Both the position numbers and the translations under genes were made by a program. 64,000 nucleotides of DNA from positions 21,531,844-21,595,843 of the forward strand of contig OX421496.1 of the NCBI GenBank assembly GCA_949126835.1, written 5' to 3'. The notes below the pieces were generated by a model. It did not search any database. It was not told the origin of the DNA and saw only the letters and a list, made by a program, of their open reading frames with translations. Source of the DNA: Anisus vortex. Its lineage: Eukaryota > Mollusca > Gastropoda > Planorbidae. Positions within the stretch are counted from its first letter, which is position 1; each line of letters starts with the position of its first letter. This document shows, piece by piece, positions 1-11,500 of the stretch.

Positions 1-19
1 TATATGTATTATAATTTAA

Positions 20-1672
20 CCCCTAAAGTGCTGACCTATTTTCACAAAAATGCATTAAAAAGTGTAGCTAAAACTGACGGGCATTAAACATTTAAAACCT
101 CTTGCTTTTATTTTTTCTTTTATGGTATTTTTACATTAGAGATATAAACCTATATATTTTATTAAAGCTAATAGTTTGGGGAACTGGAAAAACATATTAA
201 TTGTTTAATATCTAGAATATAAAATGTAAAAATTAGATAAATACAAGTCCATTTTTTTCACAAAAACTTACGAAAAAATATTTTCATAAATTTAACACAC
301 AACTAAGTAGTAAACATCCAATAAAAATAATAAAAAAACACTTATATCTTAGACATATATATGTATTAAATTAAAGAAATGCATAAAAAAAAGTATATTA
401 GTAAGTATTAGAGTCTCCTGTAATATTTAGAAAATAGTCAGGGTACAGTCCGATATAGCACTCAGTGAACCTAGTGGGCGACCACCCAGTTCGAACAAAA
501 ATGAAAATAAATATTTAATGTTGTTTAACTATCACATTTTTATTAAATTATGATGAAAATATACTAGTTTTAACTAGGGATGTTAAAACCGGTTTCTTTT
601 CAAGACCGGTTTTTGGTTCTATAAAACCGGTTTTTGCGTCTCTCCAATCTCCATTGCGTACATCAAAGAGTCGTCGTCGGCATCCGTCCGACTCGAGAGA
701 CGATGGTGTAGCTTCATTGGTGAGGTATCCAACTGCACCACCAAGAATAGCTGTGTAGGCCAACCCGGGAAGGCCAATCCCTGCCGCACTTGAGGCACAT
801 CAAAGACTAGCGCACATCTAAAGGATGAGCCGACAATTGGTTTGATGTTGTTTTTATCCCAAGTCATAGTTGGTATTTTGAGAAAAAAAAAGAAACACAA
901 AATCTAAGACTAAATAGTGTTAGCAAGGCATTTCAATAATTGTTTTGCGTGAATCCAACTTTTGTTTTTAAATATATTCATCAGAACCAATAAAAAAAAT
1001 AAAAAAATTGGTGTGCTACTTGAAGTAATGACTACCTTCCAGTCAACAAACCGAAATCCGGTTTTAAAAATCAAAACCGGTTTTCAGATTCAAAACCGGA
1101 ATCCGGTATTCCGGTATTCGTTTAACATCCCTAGTTTTAACCTAGGTCCGCAAAATAAACACATTTAAATAAAAATTTATTTAAATAATAATTAAAATAA
1201 AGACGATAATTAACCACGCCCATCTTTCAATGATCTTGCCAACAACAAAGGCTAAGCTAAAATATTGAACCATTTCATCAACTATTTGATCTATTTTAGT
1301 ATTTTGAAAACTAAATCATTAAAATAAAACAATATGAATTGAACACACTTCTTACTTTGTAGAATTTCATCCAAATCAATAAAATATAATTCAAATTATG
1401 CATCAATTCCATCGTAGTTTTTGGAATAGTCACTAACATCTTCATTCATTTTGCAAAACGAAGAAAATTTGACGAAAAAAAAAAAGGCTAATTTTCACTA
1501 CCAGAAGAGACGGAAGTTGATAAACTTTTTGGATGTTTATGTTTTTACGAGAAAAAAAACTAATGAAAACGACACAATGTAGCCGAAACAAAGCGAAGCC
1601 ACTATCGTGGCTCCAGGCACTTAACGTATTGTTAACGCTGAGCCACGATCGTGGCCCCATGCGCTTTAGGGG
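20..1672. mobile_element. piggyBac-like non-autonomous element (TTAA target site)
   Basis: The ends are inverted repeats: CCCCTAAAGTGC at 20-31 and GCGCTTTAGGGG at 1661-1672, one mismatch when paired. Each end is flanked by TTAA (16-19 and 1673-1676). A TTAA duplication and termini starting CCC are typical of piggyBac elements; Kolobok also uses TTAA. The inner right end holds the palindrome GCCACGATCGTGGC (1642-1655) and a related copy near 1596, a common subterminal arrangement. No transposase frame is visible, so the element is non-autonomous. It lies about 170 bp upstream of the first recognisable BRPF1 exon and contains a nested hAT-like element. Confidence 0.6.
575..1133. mobile_element. 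hAT-like MITE with 8-bp TSD, nested in the piggyBac-like element
   Basis: Termini are TAGGGATGTTAAA (575-587) and its exact complement ending at 1133. Flanking 8-bp direct repeats GTTTTAAC lie at 567-574 and 1134-1141; an 8-bp duplication is the hAT hallmark. AACCGGTTTT-type motifs fill the subterminal regions. The middle, read on the minus strand (about 635-870), is a protein-coding remnant whose other copy at 33465-33690 shows a C-x2-C-G-x2-C-x-SR-x-GL-x2-H-x-R motif, the C-terminal Cys/His tail seen in many molluscan non-LTR retrotransposons. The element therefore seems to have captured a LINE tail. Confidence 0.75.
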
Positions 1673-1839
1673 TTAATCCAAATTGTGACAATTTTCTTAG
1701 TTTGATTTGTAATTTATTGGGATATTGTATATAGTATATATTTAAAAAAAAATAGGCTTTATCCGATATATCCAAACATTTAGCTTCAAAAAAGCATCCA
1801 ATTAGTTATAATATATTTATACATGTTTTATTTTTCCAG
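1134..1839. other. Upstream region of BRPF1, no promoter recognised
   Basis: AT-rich sequence holding the right half of the piggyBac-like element and then about 160 bp of unique sequence. I see no coding exon or convincing core promoter. A pyrimidine tract followed by AG at 1838-1839 is a good splice acceptor, so the transcription start and at least one 5' non-coding exon probably lie outside the window or are not recognisable here. Confidence 0.4.
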
Positions 1840-2581
1840 TAAGACCAATTGACAAGTGTACTCCTAAGATGGATTGTATTTAAACTTTGGAACAATTAAA
1901 AAAATGGTGCTTGACTTTGATGTCAAAACATTTTGCCAGAATCTTAAAGCCACTAAACCACCCTATGAATGCCCAGTGAAAACATGCAGGAAAGTTTACA
2001 AGAGCTACTCAGGGATACAGTTCCACATGTACAATCACAACCATGACAGTCCTGATTCTCCTGGCACTGGGGCAGCCGCTAGCCCGCCCAGCGGCGGCAG
2101 GAAACCCGGCAAGAGAAAGCAGAAGGGCTGGCACCCTCGCCAAGCCAGACGGTCCCCCACTCCGCCAGACTTTGTTCGCTCCCCGCAGCGGGAAACTCTG
2201 AGCTATGCTGAGTCTCAGAGGCTGGTTGAGATAGATTTAGACGGGTGTCTCAGGAGAATTGACATATCTCAGCCCCTTGAAATCATCTCCCAAGATGAAA
2301 TTGAAAATCAAGACAACACAGAGAAAGAAGAGAATGCTGAGAAGAGTCCTTCTGGCAGGCCGGTGAGAAACCTTGAAAGCAAAGGAAGGAAAGATTCCCT
2401 AGCTATTGGTAGTTTGCCACCTGACATAAACCCCAGCAAGCTACCGGAACCTTTTGTGAAAGTTCTCTCTGATTATGTTAAGCCTAGCAAGGCGTCTGTG
2501 CACCCTTCATCGTATTACAGATACATAGAGAAGTCTTTAGAGGAGTTGGATGAGGAAATAGAGTATGACATGGATGAGGAG
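1840..2581 (+). CDS. BRPF1: BRPF1 exon 1 (first recognisable): 5' UTR end, C2H2 finger, EPL1-like start
   Basis: Acceptor AG at 1838-1839, coding from 1904, donor gtaatt at 2582, phase 0. It encodes residues 1-226. The [17 protein letters not shown] stretch is the BRPF1-type C2H2 finger. The conserved motif [15 protein letters not shown] and the SYYRYIEKS...[12 protein letters not shown] motif flank a Gly/Ser/Pro-rich spacer; the latter begins the enhancer-of-polycomb-like segment that in BRPF1 contacts the acetyltransferase. The GC content around 2050-2200 is clearly higher than in the surrounding introns. Confidence 0.93.
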
Positions 2582-5500
2582 GTAATTATCTTCAAGCTTT
2601 TGTCTAATTAATTACACCAAAGGAATTGATTTTTTTTTGTCTTAGTTTGGTTTTGGTTTAAAATGCTGTGATATGTTATTCCTGGGTCTGGAAAGAGTGT
2701 CCATCTGTCTGCCCCAGTTTTTACATATACACAGCATCATTTGAGTAAAGTAATGATGGCTGGTAAATCTTCTTGTATGCCTTAGTTAAAGAAACTGATG
2801 AACACTACTTTATTAGCCCTAAAGCTTAAAATAGCATGGGTACTTTCTGCCAACACAGATGTAACGTGAACATTTGATTTCACACTAAATCAGTATGATT
2901 CTGTTCTTTGTTTTCATTTGCTAATAATGTCATATAAAAACAATCTGTTGTAGGTAGAGATAAAATCAGTGGGGTTTTTTTTTTAAAAGAAAAATATTTT
3001 GATAATCCACTTAAAAAATACAAAACCACCCTATAATAGAAAGTGTGCAGAGAACTTATAAATCAGGAACAATAAATTGATCAACACAATTTCTTTTTTA
3101 TTTTACGCCTTATCAATTTCAACACTACTTATTTGTAAAAAGTAAAAACCAATAGACGTATTTAAAATAGTAATGCAGATTTAACAATTGTCACTAAACA
3201 CTTACAATATTAAAATTTCTTGTGCATTCTATACATTCTACTAGTCTTGACACATTAAAAATGACCTGAGCTAGTTTTAGTTATTGCCTATTAAAAGGAA
3301 AAGTAATCCTTCTTTATTTAATTAATACTGTTTTCATTATGAACCTGACAACAACTGAAATTCATTTATATATTAAAAAAAAATTGAAATATTACTAACT
3401 GTTGTTAACTTTGTTTTCAGGATCATTCTTGGTTAGAGCTTATCAATGATAAAAGAACCAGCGAGGGAGTTGCAGCTGTAGCACAAGATATATTTGAGCT
3501 TATTATGGACCGTTTTGAAAAGGAAGCATTCTTTCAGAGTCAACACACTGGCAAAGAACAGGGACCATCAATGGATGATGATGCTGTGTGTAGTATATGT
3601 ATGGATGGGGAGTGCCAGAATAGCAATATGATTCTATTTTGTGACATGTGTAATCTGGCTGTTCACCAGGAGTGCTATGGTGTTCCGTATATTCCAGAGG
3701 GGCAGTGGCTGTGTAGGCGTTGCCTGCAGTCCCCATCCCGTGCTGTTGACTGTTGTCTGTGCCCTAACAAGGGTGGTGCATTTAAGCAAACCGACGACGG
3801 CCGCTGGGCTCACGTGGTGTGTGCGCTTTGGATTCCTGAAGTAGGCTTCGCTAACACTGTATTCCTGGAACCCATTGATTGCTTACAGAGAATACCTCCT
3901 GCCAGAAGAAAATTAACCTGTTACATTTGTAAGCAAAGAGGGGCAGGAGCTTGCATTCAGTGTCATAAAACAAACTGTTACACAGCGTTTCATGTTACCT
4001 GTGCCCAACAGGCAGGACTATTTATGAAAATTGAGGCCGTGAAAGAGGCAGGTCCAAATGGTATATCAATGGGTGTTAGGAAGACAGCATTTTGTGATGT
4101 TCATGCTCAGCCCAGTGCTGACAATTCAATGTTCCCTGATGATGATAAAAAGTCTGGCTCTAAAGAAGATGCCAGGGAGCAAGCCAGAATAAAAATGCGA
4201 AAAGCAAGGAAAATTCTTGCACAGAAACGGCATGCCATACCTAATGTATCCATTCCAATTATTCCTGATGAGAGGTAAGTTGTCATAACAATTGCTGTTA
4301 TTCATTTTGTTTAAATGGTTTAAAAAAAGCTTAATTCTTTTAATGATCAATTACACTTTAGGTTGGCTTCTAAATTTCACAGCAAACCACAGAAGCATTT
4401 TTATAGTGACTATAGCTGTAATAATGTATTTTTTAAACATTATTGTGGAGATAAGTTTTACATCAAATAATCTTTCTTTACTTGTTTTCACTTTGTTTAG
4501 AGTAACAAAGATTGCCACTTTGACTAATGTCCCTAAAAAAGATGACTTTATGAGAGCTCTAATGAGTTACTGGACATTGAAACGGCAATCTCGATTTGGT
4601 GTACCACTATTGCGTAGGTTACAGTCAAATCACATGAGCAGAAATAGAGAACATGTAAGTTCAAAAGTGCCATATGTATTTAACTATGACTTTAAATACC
4701 TGTTAATTATTTCAATTTTTTCTTGCAATAAAATGTCATACATAAGTTATTTATATTATAATATGCACTATTTTCCTATCTTTACTTGGGCAGTCAAGAA
4801 ATGATAAGCATAATCAAGAGATGCGAGAAAAACTCAAATATTGGCAGCGCTTACGTCAGGATTTAGAGAAAGCCAGACTGCTTGTTGAGCTTATACGCAA
4901 ACGTGAAAAATTAAAGAGAGAATTGGTAATTTCATTTCTGTATAGAAAATATTATGACCTTATTAATGATAGAGAAACCATAGCTCACAAATAATCAATG
5001 TTTTAATATATTGATATATCTTGGTCTATTCTAGGTAAAAGTTTATCAGCTTTCAATGGAATACAAACTTCAGCCATTCATCATGCTGCAAAGGCACACG
5101 CTCAATTTGCTGCAAGAAAAAGATGCAGAGGACATATTTGTTAACCCTGTTTCAGATGAAGAAGTATGTGTTAGTAAAAAACAAAAACAAATATGTAACA
5201 ATCTTTGCTAGATTTAAATTTGTGTGTGTCAGATAGTCCATTTTCATTCTTTTAACCTTTGCTATTGTCTTTTATTTATATTTCAATCTTTCATTATCCT
5301 TTGTTTAACATCTTAGGCCCCAGATTATAAAGATGTCATCAAACATCCAATGTGTTTCTCTGTTATGAGAAATAAAGTTGATACTCATCGCTACAAAACA
5401 ATGGAGGCTTTTGAGTCAGATTTTAAGCTTATAATCCACAATTGCTGTATGTACAATGCAAAGGACACAGTTTTCTATAGGGAAGCTTTGCTTCTCAAAG

Positions 5501-8500
5501 AAGAGGTGAGCAGCACTATTTCTTCAATGCTTCAACATTTTTTCTCTAACTAGACCAATATCTTATATATGTCGCAAAATTTGTTTTTCTCATTATATTA
5601 AAACTGTTAATATAAAAGTAAATAAAAATTAATTGCAGGGAATGGAGATAATTAAAGATGCAAAGTTGATTGCTGAGCAAGTTGGCTATGATATAGAAAC
5701 AGGTCTTCATTCTGACCCCTCCACTTTGAAAGAAACAGTATCTCAGGATTGTAAGTTCCTCTTTGTCTTATGCAAACATAAAACGTATAAGATATGTATT
5801 GATGTTTATATTTTTTATCTTGCCTTTAAATTTTCTTCAATTGCAGTTGATGCAGTCGTGGAAGATGTGAAACCTGAAGGATCCTATGAAGAACAGCTAA
5901 AAGTGTTGTTGACTAAATTGGAGAGGGCTAGCAAAACACTCAAAGGGGGTAATACACTTTATTAACAATTTACCATTGACAGGATTAGAAAAATTTGGGA
6001 AAACTGACCAGGGTCTCAGAAAGTTTGTAAATTATTTTTTTTTTTAAATCAGTAACTATGTCTTAATGTAGTCCTTTAGTCAAAGCAAGATTTTTGTTAG
6101 AGCAATTAATTCAAAAAGTAATTCAATGAATGAATGAATCTATGAATACTTTAAAAAAAAATTAAAATTTCAGGTTTGCCAACCCTTCAGATTTTTTTAG
6201 CCCTTATTCTGATCTTCTGGCAAAACCCTTTAAATTGCACATTTTCATAGCATTATGATTTTTTACTTTTTTTCACCTGTCATAAAACTCTGAAACCGAA
6301 AGTAATGAATCCGATCTAAAACATCCACAATTAAATTATTCCATTAGGATTATCTATATTATATACTTGCCTTACTTTACTTATTTCCTTAAATTTAAAT
6401 TTAATTCTATACATATTTTCGTACAACCAGTAACGTAGCACACAGACATGTTTCTGAGAAAATGATTGAATAAGACCGGAAATGTTTTTTCTTGTGACCT
6501 TTTATGCATGCATAATCGTTAAGACTTGTCAATAGAGTGTCCCACGAAGGTCCGCTAATTTCAAATTTTGTTGTTGTGGTATTTTGTTAATTTTCTTATA
6601 GTTATTTTGCTTTTTTTGTTGGACATTCAGGTAAAAAGGCCAAAATTCTAAAAAAGATTCGCTGTGAGATTGCAGCTGTGAGGCGCAAATTATCCTTAGA
6701 TAAGAAGAAGAAGAATAGCAAGGTTGTCAAATCCAATGAGGAAACAAAGAAAGAACAAATTGACAGCAGTGATGAGGACCATCAGCCAACAGAGTCAGAG
6801 AAAAAAGCAGCAGAAACTGATGCAGTGGTTAAAGAAGAAACGAATCAGAAAGAGACAAGTAAGTCTTCGCATCATTAACCCTTTTCATAGACAAGTTTTT
6901 TGTAGTTTCTCCAATTCCCCTAGCCTTAATTAATGATTAAGGTAGAAAAAGGCATTTAAAAAAATATATTTATGCTTGACATATGGGCTAATTTCTCATG
7001 ATACTCAATTATTTTTTTACTTTCATGAGATATTTGTCAAGCTTTAATAACTTTAGCTGTTGTACATTTTGGACAGAATCACCACAAAGTTGAATATCAG
7101 ATTGAAAAACCTAATCGCAGGGTAATATGCAAACCAGAAAGGCATACAAGTTGCTATAACATCAGCCATATTATAAGTGATTCAGAAATATCAATAATAC
7201 GAGAAACATTTTTTCTAGAATTGTTAATATTTATAGAGTTTTTATTGTTTAAAATGGTCACTCCATAGGACAGATGCAGTCGAATCTCTGTTATCAGGCT
7301 ATAGCTCTGGCCCTTTCCCTCTGTTCATTAAGATATCACAAGCTATTGTGAGTTCATTTGAGGGTTATGAGTTTTTAAGTATACTATTTTGTCCTTTAGC
7401 ATCTTCAGAGGCAGAATCTGAAATGCCTGGTCCACCTGTACAGCCTAAAGGTCTGAAAAGAAAGCTGAAGAGATCACCTTCAATGTCTCCCTTGAGAACA
7501 TCCACTCCCTCAAGCACTACCTCAGGTCGTGGTGGCAGGGGCAGAGGAAGGGGGAGGGGAGGTAGAAATAGAGCTGCTTCTACTCATTTAGACATTACAG
7601 ACACATCTCTCAATGCTGGTAAGTAGTTCAGCCTAGTCATGTTTTAAAATTTATGTGTCTTCTTTTATTTTATGTGTGAAAGTGAAATAGAGATACATAT
7701 TTAAATTTCTAATATTGAAAATAAAGATTTTAGGCAGGTTTCACAATAAAGATTTCAGGAGTTCCCATTTTTTACGTTTTTTGAAAAAAATAATGTTAAG
7801 CTATAGTATAGTATTATATGTCATTTTAAAGCCTGAAAGCCCAGAAATCCAAATATGACACTTATAAAGTCAGCTGATATTTCAATATTTTATAATTAAT
7901 CATTTAAAAATCGGGAAATTCCCTCTATCAAAAAGTTCCTGGGGCTACAAAATGAGTTGGACTAAACATCATCAAACTAGCATTAAAACACACAATATTG
8001 TTGAAATTGATACTTTTATGACAAATAAACTCACAAAACGTAAATATATCAGTGTTTGTGTTGTGTTTTATTATTATTTTTACAATAAAACGTGATTTCA
8101 CACTCGGGCATCATAAAGTCTAGAACTACCGAAGTCGCCGCCATATTGAAAAAAACGTGGCTTTATTGGACGTAAACAAAGCGTGTGTGTTAAAAGCGAA
8201 AAAAAGGATTTTTAACGTTTAAACCACAATAGTTTGCGTAAATTTAGTTTAAAACTATAAATAATAGTATTTTGTTGCCGTAGATAGTACACAAATAGTC
8301 GGAAATCGGAAAATAAATGTGTAAATAGTGTTTTAGAAAATAAAAATAGTGTTTTTCGACATGGATCGAACGTTCCAAAAAGCGAACGTTTTGCACCAAA
8401 TGGAGTTAAAAAATAAAAAATAAAAAAAAATCCTCTTTTTGTGAACTCAAAAAGTGCATCAAATGTAATTTTTAAGCTATCCGATCGGATTTACAATCTA

Positions 8501-11500
8501 TAATTCGCACGTGTGCATTTAAATTGACCGTAATCTCGAATCTTGTTTTGACAGCGAACGTTATCTTTGCTAGTCCGAAGCCTTTTTTGTACCAATCGAT
8601 TTTCATTTATTTACTAATAAAATGAATTCTTCGGCTAAATATTTAAAACAAACTTTGTTTTATGAAAATAATTAAATTTCTGGTTAAAATTAAAAGAGTT
8701 TTACGAAATTACATAGATAAATCTTATTTTAGATCTAGTTTTAGACTTAGTCTCTGCGGCGGAAAAAATCCACAGATAGGCCGTAAAAATTAGGGCTTTT
8801 TAAAACTAGTTTTTTTTCAACAAAAGATAAACATTTTTGTGTGCTTCTAATGGTGGCCTAGGGAAAATTAACTTGTTTATGAATGTTAAACATTAAAAAA
8901 ACATAATATTTTGGCTTTATTTATTCCTGGTAAGTGATTTTCAAATGTATAAAAAAAATCGGGAAATGGGATCGGTGGATTATGTAAAGTTTGAGGGTGT
9001 TTAAATTAATATAAACAACACAAAAATATAATTAAAACATACAATACTGATGCAGCTGATACTTTATGGACATATAAACACATACAAGTAAAAAAAAACG
9101 CATTTTGTATCAACAATTTTTATTTTTTAAATAAACAATAAATCTCCATCCTTTGGTGGCCATTTTGTGAAACCTGCCTTTATTATTTAAATTATAATAG
9201 TTTTAATATTTTGAAGAAAGCTTTAAAAAAATGAAATATCTAAAATTTCCCTTAAATGATATGGTTGCAAAAGACTACATTTATGGCTCATTTAAGTGGA
9301 TTCTAAGAAATTACATTTTTTTCTGAAACAGAGTGAAGGTTAAAATATAGAATGGTAGTAGGGAATTAAAAAAGTATATATTTAACATTAAACTTTTTTT
9401 TTCTCCATTCATTTTCAATATTAGGTGAAAAAAATGTGAAAGAATCTGAACAGTCAAGTCCTGTATCCCCAATAACAGACAAAACTGAGGCTAAAGACAA
9501 TACTGTTCGTGGAAATAATGTCCACACACCTTCACCTGCTGGTGTGAATCGCCGGACTGCTGTATTATTCAGCAGTAAAAGGGGCCGTAGCACTCCAGTG
9601 CCCACCAAGCCTTCTTCCACTACCTCATCTGTTTCTTCCAATGCTTCTTCGGCATCAGCCACTTCCACGTTAAAAAAGATGTCCGGGCGTGGGGCCAAGA
9701 CAAGACAGCACCAGCCAGTACCGGTGAAAGTAACTGCCGAGCCAGTGGAGGTAGACAAAACTGCAGCAGAAGCTCCCCTTAGTCCTAGGAGTACCCGGGG
9801 GCCGGGACTGAAACGAACGTCCAGCGTGGCGGGTCATGGAACGGACACCTTGGATTCAAGCGCACAGCCGACGCCTGTCAAGCGCTCTGCCGTGGCCGCC
9901 ACAAATGAAACTCCGCCGCCCACTTCTGTTCATGTAGGTGGCCCTGATATTACTGAAAGTTTCAAAGCCTACAGGGTCAGAGGTAACATTCGCAGTAGTT
10001 CTGAATCAGATACTACAGACGAGCTAAGTAGCGGAGATGAGTCTTTGTCAGATCCAACAACTGACTCGTCAAGTAATAACAGCCCTTCTGGTAAGGATAC
10101 ATTGTTATATTCTTGATAGTCGGCATTATTTTTATTTTTTTTACTCATATAGGTGTAGCTTCTCATTTCATTAATCACCTATGTGCTATGTCATTCAGCT
10201 TTTAACTCCTTTTCATTTAAAAAAAAACATTTACTATTAAACCATAATTTACTACATCACTTGTATAATCACTGACACACATATTTATGCCTTTGTTTTT
10301 TTTTTGGCTTCTTTTACAATGCATTTAAACTATATACTGCTTCTGACCAAGAGTTTTTCCTTATGGATTTATTTCCATAAACAAAATCTTGGTTCTGTGC
10401 GCATCATGATAGTGTTACTCTTACTTTATCGGAAGGATTAGTTTATGGCCAAACTGTTTAATCACTCTTCTTGAAAATGTTTCATTCTAGTCAATACTTA
10501 AAGTATATACAAAGTTACTGAAATACTGTTATATGTTATAAGTAATATGTTAATATATTCAGGCTATAGTTCAGTATGTTTTAATCATGATTAGATTTAG
10601 GTATTAATTATTTTTTCATTTCCAGTTGTGTTTTCTTTTTCCCCCGACATGTTTTTTTTTTTTCCTCAACCATTCTCAACCCTGTTGATTAAAAAATAAC
10701 TGTGTTCAGCAAACTACCGTAATTTAGTCTGGCAAAAGTTCTTTTTGAGTCCCCAAAATAATGTTTACCAAGTTTTTCTCCAGTGTGTTCCTTTGATTAG
10801 TAGAATGGTTGATAATCCACTGCATCCTAGGCCAATTTTCTAACTGCAGACATTTGTTTGTGTCATCTGAAATCTTGCTTTATGCACTTGAATTCGTTAG
10901 GTGTCCACTTGCCATTAATCTGACTTTTGACTAAGTTTTGTATTAACTGGTTTGCCACTTGTAGCATGAGAGGCAGGTTTGGACTATTACAGTTGTTTTT
11001 TTACAAAATATTTCCCTTCACTATGTGTGCTTGACATATAATAATAAAGATTGATTTTCTTTATACGTTTTTCTTAATAATACCTTTCACACTTTGGTTG
11101 ATTGATACCATAACTTACTGTCTCTGTTTTACTAATTTGCTGAAAGAAATTTTAGGCTTAGTGGCTGATGACATTGTGTAGGACATCAGCTTTTTTTTTT
11201 CTCTCTCGTCCCCCTCCCACAATGCTTGTTGTATTTAAACTGTTCCATTGCCGCCTGCTTTGTCCATACACATTTTGCCTTGTCCACTGACCACCACATC
11301 ATCACAACAGGCCGTGCCCGCACCACAAGCCTGAGAGAGGGGCCCGAGGGTTCTGATCTGGCCGAGAGTACTGAGGGTATCTCACCTGCTGCATCACCCC
11401 TGTCCTCAGGTAGCTTGCATTTGCTCTCTCTTTGTGGCTTTAACTCTTTGTTCTGGACTGTTTTTTTCTGTGTTGTCCATAACAGTGTTATGAACAACTT

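Noticed and set aside
9366..9758. 130-aa minus-strand frame in BRPF1 exon 11
   Set aside because: Antisense shadow of the Ser/Thr-rich coding exon.
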